Source: Gemmataceae bacterium
GTDB taxonomy: Bacteria > Planctomycetota > Planctomycetia > Gemmatales > Gemmataceae
Direction of reading: 5' to 3'
Length of the DNA stretch: 64,000 nucleotides
Assembly: GCA_901538445.1 (NCBI GenBank)
Contig: LR594584.1
Location: 186,001-250,000, forward strand
Made by a program: the position numbers and the translations under genes. A model generated the notes under the pieces. The model saw nothing but the letters and a program-made list of their open reading frames with translations. It had not been told where the DNA came from and searched no databases. Of the stretch, positions 14,700 through 23,741 are shown one piece after another; position 1 is the stretch's first letter, and every line of letters begins with the position of its first letter.

Positions 14700-17600
14700 A
14701 TGAGCACCCCACCCGCCGGCGACGCGGCGAAGAAGCGCCGCCGCTTCCTGAAGAACCCCACCGGCGCCTACCAGGGCGGGGGCGGGCAGTGGTGGGGGTT
14801 CGGCTCGGCGGCCCTCGACAACGCGCCGGTGTTCACCTGGCTCGACGTCCCCCGGATGCTCCGCGACCCCCGGGTCCGGCTCACCGAGCGGATGTGGCGG
14901 GCCCCGTTCCAGCGGGTGAAGTGGAAGGTGCGGGCGAACTCCCCGCGGGTGGCCCGGTTCGTCGGCACCACGCTCCGCCGGTTCTGGCGGAACAGCCTCC
15001 CCAAGCTCCTTGCGCGGTACTTCCGGTACGGGTACCCGGCGGGGCGCGAGTTCCGCGCCACCGCGCGCGCGGCGCGGCTCGACCGGCCGGGCCGTCGAGC
15101 CCCGGGCCGCCAGCCGGGCTCTGCGCGGGGGGCGCGCGCGCCGCCGGCCGGTTCCGGTTCTCGCGCAGAACTCCTACGGTGGCTCGGCGGGGGCCCCGTC
15201 CCCGGCGTCCGGGGACGCCTGGGTCGGCGCGCCCCACGCCTTCTGGTTCGCCGGGTACGGCGAGTACGGCCCGTACTACGACATGCCCCCGATGAGCGGC
15301 ATGTTCGAGCCGTGGCTGGAGAAGCGCGGACGCAACGGGGCGGTCCACATCCGCCGCGGGTGGTTCCGCAAGTGCGCGTACCGGGGCGGGGTGCTGTACC
15401 ACCCCGACGGCACCACGAACATGGGGACCGAGGAGAGCCCCGACGTCCGCAACAACCAGGACATCGCCCGCGAGACGCTGGAGTACAGCGAGAGCGGCGC
15501 AGTGTTCACGTTCACCAACGAGATCAACGGCGGCAAGGACGGCACCTACGCCTGGGACTACCACCCGCCCGAGGCCCAGCCCGACGTGCAGGGGGTCCGC
15601 GAGTACCCCCAGGACCTCGACGCCGAGATGCTCGAGGGGGCCGGCATCCCGCCCGAGGTCCTCGAGGCCGCCGACGTCGGCTCCGGGTGGTCCGGGCGGC
15701 TGATCCCGCTCATGGGGTTCCTCGGCGGCGTGGACGAGCTGGCCGGGCTCATCATCGAGGCCGCCGACGCCGGGTGGCTCCGGCACCTGGTCGCGGTGAA
15801 CTTCGGCCCGGCCGCGTGGTACGAGGTCGAGCCCCGGTCGCTCGTCGACGAGGTCCAGGAGCAGGCCCAGGGCGGCGAGGACGGGGGCGAGGGGGAGAAC
15901 CCGATCCCGGGCCTGTTTGGCCGCCAGGACGCCGGCCAGCAGCAGCCCCGGCAGATGTCGTGGGCCGCGTACACCGGCGCGCACGGCGGCCGGGGGTGGA
16001 AGAACGGCGTCACCGGGGAGGTCCGGTACCAGGAGGCGAAGCCCAGCGACGACGGGGACGACGCCGGCGGCCCGGCCGACGAGCACGCCGGCAAGGTGCG
16101 GCAGATCCTCCGCACGTTCAAGAACCTGCCCAAGCGGGCCGTGAAGAAGGCCCGCACGAAGGTCACCGACACGTACCGCAAGCTCGAGCAGCGGTACGGG
16201 CCCGGGTACGCCCGGCTCATCGTCGGGGTCGGCGTCGCGTCGCTCCCGGTCCCCATCCCGGGGGCCGCGGTCGCGTTCGCCGCCCCGCTCCTGGCCGTCG
16301 CCGAGTTGCACAAGCGGCTCGCCAAGTGGAACGCGGCCCCGCCCGCGAACGTGGACCTCGAGGGGGTGGTGAAGCTGGCGGCGAGGTCGTTCCTCGCCGA
16401 GGTGTTCGGCCGGGCGAGGCGCGCGCTGCACCTGTCGACCCTCGACGCGGCCCCTCCGGCCGTCTCCCCGGCGGCGGCGGTGTGGGTGCCGACGGCCCGC
16501 GTCACCGCCGACCCGGCCCGGTTCCAATTCCGCACCGGCCACGACGCGGCCGACGGCACCGTGCGCGAGTTGCCCGCCGAGCCGTTCGACCCGGAGAAGG
16601 CCGAGCCGCTCGCGCTGTGGGTCGACCCGGCCGACGGGCTCGAGTACGTCGTGGACGGGCACCACCGGCTCGCGTGGGCCGAGCGCGACGGCGTGAAGCG
16701 GGTCAGGGCCCGGTACGTCACCGCGGCCACGGCCGAGGACGCGAAGCGGGTCGGCGAGGAGCTGAACCGGAAGCGGCCGCCACACCCGAAGGCCGTCGAG
16801 ATGAGTGCCACGGGCGACCCCGGGGGCGGGCCGCACCCGCACGCCGAAGAGCTGGCCCTCGCGATGGCTCTCGCCGCGGACCAGGGTGACGCCGAGGCGC
16901 TGGGCACCATCCGCGACCTCGCCGGCGACGACGACGCCCTCGGCGCGCTGCTCGACGAGCTGGACGAGGCCGACGGCCGGGAACTGTCCTGGGTGGCGGC
17001 CCAGACGCGCACGGGCAAACTCAAGGCCGTCGGGGCCGGGCCGCACGCCGGCAAGACGCTGTACGGGAAGCGCGCGGAGGCCGCCCTGCGGACCCGGGGC
17101 CCGGAGAAGGGACCGACCGCGGCCGGGCGGAGAAAAGCCGAAGCAGCCGAGCGGGCCAAGGGGAAGACCGACGCCCGGGCCGCCGGCGACGCGGCCGCGA
17201 AGAGGGCCGTCACCGACCCGAAGACCCTGACCGCCGCGGACCTCGAAGCGCTCCCGGCCCACCTCGCCTCGCTCACCAAGCTCCAACTGACCGAGTTCCT
17301 GCGACAGGTGAAGGGCAAGGTGTCGGGCTCCAAGGCCGAACTGGCCGCGCGACTACTGGAGTACGCCAGGACCGGGGCCGCCGCGGCGAAGAAGCCGAAG
17401 AAGCTCGCCGGCAAGGCGCTCCAGGCCAGGGCCCGGGAACTCGGCGTCCCCGAGCACGACCTGTTGCGGATGGCCCGCACCGGCGAGCTGGCGGGGTACG
17501 TCGAGAAGGTCACCGCGGCGCGCGAGGGGCTGGCGAAGATCGCGGCCGACGCCCCGGCCCCGACGCCCCAGGTACTCAAGCAGATCGTGACCCTCGCCGC

Positions 17601-18315
17601 GACCGCGCACGGCCCGGCGGCACCCGCCCACGCGGCCAGGCACGTCGCCGACCTGATCGCCCGGCACGCCACCGACGCCGGCCGGGTCCGGGTCCACGGC
17701 ATGGCCCGCCCCGAGGACCACGCCCAGGTGGCGGTCGGCGGGATCGCGTTCAAGTTCGCCAAGACCCCCGAGGCGCGAGCCGCGGTCGCGAAGACCCTCG
17801 TCGCCGTGGCCACGAGCGGCATGCCCGCGGCGCTCTGGAAGGCCAACAAGGCCGTGGTGTTCACGGGCCAGGCGAACAAGGACGACTCGCACTGGCAGCG
17901 GGAGTACAAGAACCCGCACCACGTGTCCGCGGCGACGGGCGGGGACGGGACCATCTGCGTGTACAACGGCGGGGCGATGCCGGCCGACATGTTCGCGCAC
18001 GAGGCCGGGCACAACCTGGCGAAGATGGCGTGGAACTCGACCCAGCCGCCCCGGGACTCGGAGTACGGCCGCGCCCAGGCCGCCGAGCCCCCCGTGTCGG
18101 GGTACGGCGCGAACAGCCCGGCCGAGGACTTCGCCGAGGCGTGCCGCGCGTACCTCGTGCGCGGGTCTGCCGGGCCGGCCACCGACCCGCCGTCCGCCGT
18201 CAACCGCGAGGAGCTGGCGGCCCGGTTCCCCAAGAAGTACGCTGCGGTGGAGCGGGTGATCGCGGCCTTCGCGTCGGGGGCCGCGCCGCCGCAGTTCCCG
18301 GACAAGGGGCCGTAG
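14700..18315 (+). CDS. Portal protein fused to ParB-like, SAP and HExxH peptidase modules (frame broken)
   Basis: The gene starts MSTPPAGDAAKKRRRFL, and the first 120 residues look like a DUF935/portal protein (LDVPRMLRDPRVRLTERMW, then YFRYGYPAGREF). The frame then breaks between about 15060 and 15180 in a very GC-rich stretch and resumes one frame over at QNSYGGSAG. The resumed part ends the portal (ADAGWLRHLVAVNFGPAAWY, about 15770-15830). It then carries a ParB/Srx-like motif (VVDGHHRLAWAE, about 16648-16683), a SAP-like helix pair (about 17250-17365) and a zincin motif HEAGH (17998-18012) with a downstream PAEDFAEA. This is reminiscent of toxin domains fused to phage head proteins. The break may be an assembly error or real decay. 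Confidence 0.55.
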
Positions 18316-18316
18316 C

Positions 18317-18505
18317 ATGGTGACCGAGGAGTCGAAGGACGGGCCGACCCCGAGCGGCGGGGTCCGCAGCACGATCTACTACACCGACGACGAGGGCCGG
18401 CCCGCCGACAAGGCGAGCGCCACCCGGACCATGATCGTCGAGTGGAACGAGCGGGGCGAGTCGATCAACCGCATCTACGGGTACCTCCGGCCGCCCGGGA
18501 AGTAG
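18317..18505 (+). CDS. Small phage protein, 62 aa
   Basis: The ATG lies two bases after the stop of the portal gene (TAG-C-ATG), so translation is coupled. The 62 residues begin MVTEESKDGPTPSGGVRSTIY and end INRIYGYLRPPGK. The composition is polar and slightly acidic and there is no membrane segment. No family is recognised. It could be an immunity or chaperone partner of the peptidase module of the neighbour, by analogy with toxin operons, but that is only position-based. Confidence 0.5.
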   Translation: MVTEESKDGPTPSGGVRSTIYYTDDEGRPADKASATRTMIVEWNERGESINRIYGYLRPPGK

Positions 18506-18521
18506 CCGCTACCATCGCCGC
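18503..18521 (+). promoter_or_regulatory. Leaderless-type promoter box before the tail hub gene
   Basis: TAGCCGCTACCAT contains a -10-like TACCAT at 18510-18515, and the ATG follows after six bases. The block TAGCCGCTAC is identical to that at 1888-1897. Confidence 0.45.
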
Positions 18522-20549
18522 ATGGCAACCACCATCGGCGGCGTCGCGTGCGAGGACCCCGAGGCACTGTACACCGAGTGCCGCTCGGAAGACCCGCCCC
18601 TACCCGTGGCCCCGTGGTGGGGTCGGGCGAACGGGTTCGACCTCGCCCCCGTCGGCCGCGACTGGGGCCGGGGGCTCATCCTGCTGAAGAAGTCGGCCCT
18701 GTCGCAACTCGGGAGCACGGCCGACTTCGATCTCACGTTCTCGGGCACCGACGCCGCCCACACGTTCGCCCTCAAGAAGATCACCGTCCTCTCGGCGCGG
18801 TGCGCCTCGCCCGGGTACGACGGCGACCCGAACGCCACGTACTACTGCGAGGTCGCGGACCGCCGGTACCACCTCGCCCGCGTCCCCATCGACCGGGCGT
18901 ACAACGTCCGGGCCGCCGGCGGCACCGACTACCTGACCGCCACCAAGAACAGCGGCACCCCCTGGACGTGGGCCCAGGTCGTCAGCGACCTGGCGGCGGA
19001 ACTGTCCATCACCCCGGGCTCGCTCCCGTTCACCCCCGACGGCACCCCCGAGAACCTGGCGTACTGGGGCGGGTCCGCATGGGACGCCCTGAACGACGTC
19101 CTCGACCGGGTCGCGTGCGGGCTCAGGTACGACCCCGAGGAAGACACCTTCTCGATCGTGCGGTTGGGCGCGAGCGACCCCGCGGCGACCTCGGCCCAGG
19201 CGGCCGCGCTCGCCGAGCGGACCTGGGACGCGTACCCCGTGGACCCCGAGCGGGCGTGGCGGCCCGAGAAGGTCCGGGTGCGGTTCGTCCGCTACCCCCG
19301 GCCGACCGACGGCTCCTCGCCGTACTACACCGTCGACGAGACCCTCGCGGCCGCGCCGGGCGTCGTGAGCGGCACGTTCGTCCAGCTCGACGACGACGCC
19401 AGCGCGCTCGGCGCGACCGGCACCCCGACGAACTCCGCGGCCCTGGCGACGCGCGCCGCCGAGCGGGCCGCGGACTGGCTGCGGAAGCGGTCCGGGTACG
19501 AGCGGCCGGTGCTGAAGGTGTACCGCGACTTCCTCCCCGACGTGGTCCGCCGAGTGCCCGGGGCGGCCGTCGGCAGCGTGGCGCTCGACGACCGCGGCGG
19601 GATCATGCGGACCGAGGTCGCGGCCCGCCCCGACCGCCGGCTCGAGCGGTGGCGGCCCCTGGACGTGCTGCCCCCGTGGTTCGCGGGCGACTTCGGGTCC
19701 GGGGCCGCGGTCCCGTTCCTGGCGCAGCTCACCGAGCTCCACTCGCAGAACCGGTGGAACTTCCGGCCGGCACAGCGGATCACGTCCCCGGCCGAGGGCG
19801 GCCACGACCCGTTCGGCGACGAGGTCACGGGCGGGCTGGCCTACGGGGTCGCGTTCCCGCCGCTCTCGCCCTACGCCCGGTACACGGCGGTGAACAACGT
19901 CGAGGCCGGCCAGGTCGTGCTCATGTGGGAGAGCGCCGCCGGGGACGGCACCTACGAGTTCCTCCCCCAGCAGTTCGCCAGCGTGTACTCCGACGGACTC
20001 GTCTCCGTCGGGAGCCAGCGGGTGCCGGGGAAGAAGTCGTTCGACAACCTGTGGGTGAGCGCCAGCACCTCGAACGGGCCGGAGGTCTACTTCACGAGCC
20101 GCGACATCCACAGCAGCGATGCAGATTACAACGACATCGGCTACTCGGGCGAGACGCTGTACAGTCGCATCCGCATGTCGTCGAGCAACGAGATCTTCGG
20201 CTACCTCACCGGCGTCGAGTTCGGCGTCGACAACACGAACTGGGGGGACGGCACGAAGGCGTTCGCGATCGGCGTCGACGCCGAACTCGGGCCATATGTG
20301 GGGGTCAAGTCGGCGATCTTCCCGTTCGGGATGGAACGGGTCTACATGTGGTACGACGGGTTCCACAACCACGGGATCGTCCGGGCCGTCAGCCCGTATG
20401 GGGTGATCCTGCCCCAGCTTGCCGACGCTGATGCCGAGAATGGGGCAATCTACATCAGCAGCGACATCAGCTCGCTCGCGTACAAGGGCGGCACCACGGT
20501 TTACGACCTTCTCGCCCCACCAGATGAGATCGACGGGGGGAGTCCCTGA
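18522..20549 (+). CDS. Tail hub / baseplate-like protein, 675 aa
   Basis: The 675-residue product opens MATTIGGVACEDPEALYTE. The first half has beta strands and WTWAQVVSDLAAELSI with AWDALNDVLDRVACGLRYDP, a pattern seen in tail-hub proteins of long-tailed phages, where a helix after 'aw..l..la...g..~y.~' is common. The second half is Ser/Thr/Gly-rich and looks like an attached C1q-like or fibre domain (SNEIFGYLTGVEFGVDNTNW). It overlaps the next gene by TGATG. The neighbours are portal and fibre, so a baseplate position is likely. The named family is uncertain. Confidence 0.45.
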   Translation: MATTIGGVACEDPEALYTECRSEDPPLPVAPWWGRANGFDLAPVGRDWGRGLILLKKSALSQLGSTADFDLTFSGTDAAHTFALKKITVLSARCASPGYDGDPNATYYCEVADRRYHLARVPIDRAYNVRAAGGTDYLTATKNSGTPWTWAQVVSDLAAELSITPGSLPFTPDGTPENLAYWGGSAWDALNDVLDRVACGLRYDPEEDTFSIVRLGASDPAATSAQAAALAERTWDAYPVDPERAWRPEKVRVRFVRYPRPTDGSSPYYTVDETLAAAPGVVSGTFVQLDDDASALGATGTPTNSAALATRAAERAADWLRKRSGYERPVLKVYRDFLPDVVRRVPGAAVGSVALDDRGGIMRTEVAARPDRRLERWRPLDVLPPWFAGDFGSGAAVPFLAQLTELHSQNRWNFRPAQRITSPAEGGHDPFGDEVTGGLAYGVAFPPLSPYARYTAVNNVEAGQVVLMWESAAGDGTYEFLPQQFASVYSDGLVSVGSQRVPGKKSFDNLWVSASTSNGPEVYFTSRDIHSSDADYNDIGYSGETLYSRIRMSSSNEIFGYLTGVEFGVDNTNWGDGTKAFAIGVDAELGPYVGVKSAIFPFGMERVYMWYDGFHNHGIVRAVSPYGVILPQLADADAENGAIYISSDISSLAYKGGTTVYDLLAPPDEIDGGSP

Positions 20550-22684
20550 TGCCGACCACGATCAAGCTCCGCAACGGCACCGCCGCCGCCTGGACCAGCG
20601 CCAACCCGACCCTCGCGGCGGGCGAGGCGGGCGTCGAGACGGACACGAAGAAGGTGAAGGTCGGCGACGGCTCGACCGCCTGGAACTCGCTCGCGTACAT
20701 CGGCGGCACCGGAACCATCACCGCCCTCACCGGGGACGTGACCGCGTCGGGCACCGGGAGCGTCGCGGCCACGATCGCGAACGACGCGGTGACCTACGCG
20801 AAGATGCAGAACGTCTCCGCGACGGACAAGCTGCTCGGCCGGGCGACGGCCGGGGCCGGGGACGTGGAGGAGATCGCCTGCACCGCGGCGGGTCGCGCGC
20901 TGCTCGACGACGCCGACGCGACCGCCCAGCGGACCACGCTCGGGCTCGGCACGCTCGCCACCCAGAGCGGCACGTTCAGCGGCACCAGCTCGGGGACCAA
21001 CACCGGTGACCAAACCATCACCCTAACCGGGGACGTGACCGGGAGCGGCACCGGCTCGTTCGCGGCCACGCTCGCCACGGTCCCGGTCGCCAAGGGCGGG
21101 ACCGGCCAGACCACGGCGGCCGACGCGATCAACGCTCTGGTGCCCACGCAATCGGGGAACGCGGGCAAGTTCCTCAAGACCGACGGCTCGGCCGTGAGCT
21201 GGGACACGCCGACCGGCACGGTGGTGACCGGGCGGGCGGTCATGTCCGCGACCCAGGGCATCACCGGGTCGGCCAGCTTCCAAGACATCACGGACCTGTC
21301 GCTCACGCTGCCCGGGGCCGGGACGTATTTGGTCAACGTGTATCTGTACGGCATCCTCAACGGGTCCGGCTCGTCGCAGCGCATGTACGGGCGGGTCGTG
21401 CTCAACGGGTCCGCGGTCACCGACTCGAACTTTGGCATCGTGCAAGCCCCGAGCGGTTCGGCAGCAGCAGCCGCCGGTGCCGAACTGTCGATGGTCGTTA
21501 CCGCGACCGGCGCGCACGTCCTCAAGGTGCAGGCGGCCCGCGCGATGACCGGCGGGACGTGGAGCACGTCGAACATCCAGGTCACCTCCGGGGAGATGGG
21601 CGGCTACCTCGAATACGTCCAACTGCCCGGTATCGCGAGCGGGTCCGGCACCGCGGCCCCGGCGAACCTGCTCGTGAACGGCGACTTCAAGCGGAACCCG
21701 CGGCAGCCCCGCACGACGCTCACGTCATACGCTACGGACCTCCACGGGCCGACCAACTGGTACTTGCAGCACAACGGCTCCTCGGACGTCCAGCTCCGCA
21801 ACTGGTCCCAGGGCGACTCGACGCCGCCCGCGTCGTTCGCCGAACTCGGCCCGAGCTACCTCCAGGTGAAGAACAACGCCGCGGGAACGCGGTCGTTCGC
21901 CCTGTGCCAGTTCATCGAGGCCAACGGACCGAACGGGCTGGCGGCGGCCTCGCTCCAGGCGACCGCGATCGCCGCCGGGTTCCGGGCGATCGCCTCGACC
22001 GGCACGCCGACGCTCAAGGTCGCGGTCCGCGAGTGGACCGGCACCGCCGACGCACCGACCAAGCCGGTCGCGTCGTGGTCTTCGGGCGTGCCCACGTTCC
22101 AGGCCACGAACTACGCGAGTGTCGCGACTGGCTCCGCGGCCCTCAACACCAGCACGGCAACGCCGGTCACCGCGAGCGGCACACCGTCGGGTTCGTGCGT
22201 CGGGCTGTGGGTGATCTGCTACGTCGAATCGCTCGCGGCCGGGGCGAGCGTCTACGTCGGACAGGCCCAGTTGGTCCGCGGCTCCCAGGTGCCGACGTGG
22301 GAACCGCACCCGGCCGACGAGAGCCTGTGCCTGCGGTACTGCGAGTCGAGCTACGCCCCGGGCGTGGGGCCGGGGACCGCCTCCACCGCGACCGGGATGA
22401 CCGTGTGCCCGACGCCGGCGAGCATCGCGAACGGGGGGCTGGTCGGCGGGGTCCGCTACGCGGTCACCAAGCGCGCCACGCCCTCGACCGTTGGCACCTA
22501 CAACTACGCCGGCACCGTGAACACGTTCAGCGACTACGCGAACAACAACTTGGGCACCGCCACCGTCGCCAACAGCGCGGCCACCGGGTTTGCGGTGCAG
22601 AACGGGACCGGCGGCGCGGTCGCCCCGGCCTCGGGCGGCTGCGCCTTCCACTGGTTCTCAAGCGCGGAGATCAGCCCCACATGA
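20549..22684 (+). CDS. Tail fibre protein with phage tail repeats, 711 aa
   Basis: The N-terminal 50 residues (IKLRNGTAAAWTSANPTLAA, then TDTKKVKVGDGSTAWNSL) match the small hyaluronate lyase/Mtd-type N-terminal domain common to phage fibres. Residues about 50-220 hold collagen- and fibre-type repeats (TGDVTGSGTGSFAATLATVP, GGTGQTTAADAINAL), typical of trimeric fibres. The rest is a beta-rich receptor domain with LVNGDFKRNPRQPRT, resembling carbohydrate-binding tail domains. It begins one base into the previous stop (TGATG) and ends overlapping the next gene by ATGA. It should recognise the cell surface of the planctomycete host. Confidence 0.75.
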   Translation: MPTTIKLRNGTAAAWTSANPTLAAGEAGVETDTKKVKVGDGSTAWNSLAYIGGTGTITALTGDVTASGTGSVAATIANDAVTYAKMQNVSATDKLLGRATAGAGDVEEIACTAAGRALLDDADATAQRTTLGLGTLATQSGTFSGTSSGTNTGDQTITLTGDVTGSGTGSFAATLATVPVAKGGTGQTTAADAINALVPTQSGNAGKFLKTDGSAVSWDTPTGTVVTGRAVMSATQGITGSASFQDITDLSLTLPGAGTYLVNVYLYGILNGSGSSQRMYGRVVLNGSAVTDSNFGIVQAPSGSAAAAAGAELSMVVTATGAHVLKVQAARAMTGGTWSTSNIQVTSGEMGGYLEYVQLPGIASGSGTAAPANLLVNGDFKRNPRQPRTTLTSYATDLHGPTNWYLQHNGSSDVQLRNWSQGDSTPPASFAELGPSYLQVKNNAAGTRSFALCQFIEANGPNGLAAASLQATAIAAGFRAIASTGTPTLKVAVREWTGTADAPTKPVASWSSGVPTFQATNYASVATGSAALNTSTATPVTASGTPSGSCVGLWVICYVESLAAGASVYVGQAQLVRGSQVPTWEPHPADESLCLRYCESSYAPGVGPGTASTATGMTVCPTPASIANGGLVGGVRYAVTKRATPSTVGTYNYAGTVNTFSDYANNNLGTATVANSAATGFAVQNGTGGAVAPASGGCAFHWFSSAEISPT

Positions 22685-23133
22685 CCCCCGAAGAACAGAT
22701 CGCCGAGCTGCAAGCCGCCCTCGCCGCGGCACAGGCCACGATCGACGGCGAGCCGGCCCGCACCGCGGCCGCGGTCGCACAGTCGGCCGCCTACGCCAGC
22801 GGCCTCGAATCGACCCTCGCCGCGGCACAAGCGGACCTCGCTACGGCTCAGCAGCAACTCGCCGTGGCGACGGACCGGCTGGCCACGCTCGACCCGCCCG
22901 CCGGGAGCGTCATCACCCCCGTCGAGTTCCAGCGGCGGCTCATCCCCGCCCGGTTCCGCCTGCCGTACCTGAGTGCCGAGGTGCGGGCCGGGTGGGAAGC
23001 GGTGTTCCGCGAGGTGCTGACCGCGTTCAGCGCGATCTGCCTCACGGACCCGCTGCTCGGCGGGATGCTCGCCAAGGCGGTCGCCGACGGGGTGCTGTCG
23101 CAGGACGAGGCCGACGCGGTGGGCGCGTACTGA
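22681..23133 (+). CDS. Coiled-coil fibre-associated protein, 150 aa
   Basis: The gene overlaps the fibre stop (ATGA). Residues 1-75 form a long Ala/Gln/Glu coiled coil with heptad spacing (EEQIAELQAALAAAQATI, TLAAAQADLATAQQQLAV). Residues 80-150 are a compact helical domain with VEFQRRLIPARFRLPYLSAE and DEADAVGAY. This layout is like the small protein behind many tail fibres that helps trimerise or attach them. It is not a named chaperone family I can recognise by eye. Confidence in the gene is high, in the role low. Confidence 0.6.
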   Translation: MTPEEQIAELQAALAAAQATIDGEPARTAAAVAQSAAYASGLESTLAAAQADLATAQQQLAVATDRLATLDPPAGSVITPVEFQRRLIPARFRLPYLSAEVRAGWEAVFREVLTAFSAICLTDPLLGGMLAKAVADGVLSQDEADAVGAY

Positions 23134-23190
23134 GAGGCCCGGCGACCCGTGTGCCGCACATGATTGGAGACACCTCACCGGAGCCCCCAC

Positions 23191-23406
23191 GTGCCGGACC
23201 TCACCCCCGTGGAATCGTCGCTCGTCGCCGCCGTCGGGTACGACGCGCCCGCCGGCACCCTCACCGTCGCCCTGGTCGGGGGCCGCTCCTACGCGTACCG
23301 CGGCGTCCCGCCGGGGGTGCTCGAGGCGTTCCTCGCCGCCGGGAGCAAGGGCGTGTTCTTCAACCGCGAGGTGAAGCCCAAGTACCCGTGCGACCCGCTC
23401 CCGTGA
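23191..23406 (+). CDS. KTSC-domain protein, 71 aa
   Basis: The short product is one KTSC domain: SSLVAAVGYDAPAGTLTV, SYAYRGVPPGVLEAFLAA and GSKGVFFNREVKPKY match the family's 'SS.i..igYd...gtL.V', 'Y.Y.gVP', 'A.S.G.yFN..Ik..Y' signature. KTSC domains occur alone in phages and bacteria and are thought to bind nucleic acid or lysyl-tRNA synthetase-type partners; their role in phages is unknown. I use the GTG at 23191, with GGAG eight bases upstream; a TTG at 23164 would add nine residues. The stop overlaps the start of the next gene (GTGA). Confidence 0.85.
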   Translation: MPDLTPVESSLVAAVGYDAPAGTLTVALVGGRSYAYRGVPPGVLEAFLAAGSKGVFFNREVKPKYPCDPLP

Positions 23407-23741
23407 ACCACCCGTCGCTGCTGACCCTGGACACGCTCGACGACCGTCGCGAGCTGCACACGCTGCTGGCGAGGCTCTCGCCGCGGGCCCGCGTGTCGTT
23501 CCTGGCGTGGTGCTGCGGACAGGTGACGGGGAGGGTGCGGCCCGTGGCGTCGGCGCGGATGGGGTCGACGGTCGGGGCGGCGTACCGGTGCGGCCGGGCC
23601 GACGACCGGCTCACGAACGAGGTGTACGGGGACCTGCTGAGCCTCGCGGCGAACTACGGGTTCGACCTGGCGGCCGCGGCGGCCGAGCTGGAGCGGCGGG
23701 TCAGGGGCCGGCCCGCTTCTGCTCCCGCCGCTTCTTCTTGA
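23403..23741 (+). CDS. Small phage protein, 112 aa, unknown
   Basis: The GTG at 23403 overlaps the KTSC stop. The 112 residues are helical: VNHPSLLTLDTLDDRRELHT opens the protein and NEVYGDLLSLAANYGFDLAA follows near the end. A cysteine pair (CC, about residue 38) is the only notable feature. It converges with the DUF3102-like gene and their ends overlap by about 40 bases. There is no recognised family. Confidence 0.5.
   Translation: MNHPSLLTLDTLDDRRELHTLLARLSPRARVSFLAWCCGQVTGRVRPVASARMGSTVGAAYRCGRADDRLTNEVYGDLLSLAANYGFDLAAAAAELERRVRGRPASAPAASS

Noticed and set aside
12223..14712. 830-codon open frame opposite the large tail gene
   Set aside because: Composition is typical of an antisense shadow (Arg/Gly/Pro). 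The plus-strand frame has a ribosome site, GTGA coupling and protein-like content.
16648..16683. ParB partition protein
   Set aside because: Only the ParB/Srx-like fold motif is present, inside a phage head protein; no partition context such as parA or parS is seen.
14881..17286. Long minus-strand frame over the portal fusion
   Set aside because: No recognisable domain and strong shadow bias; the plus strand carries portal, ParB-like and HExxH motifs.
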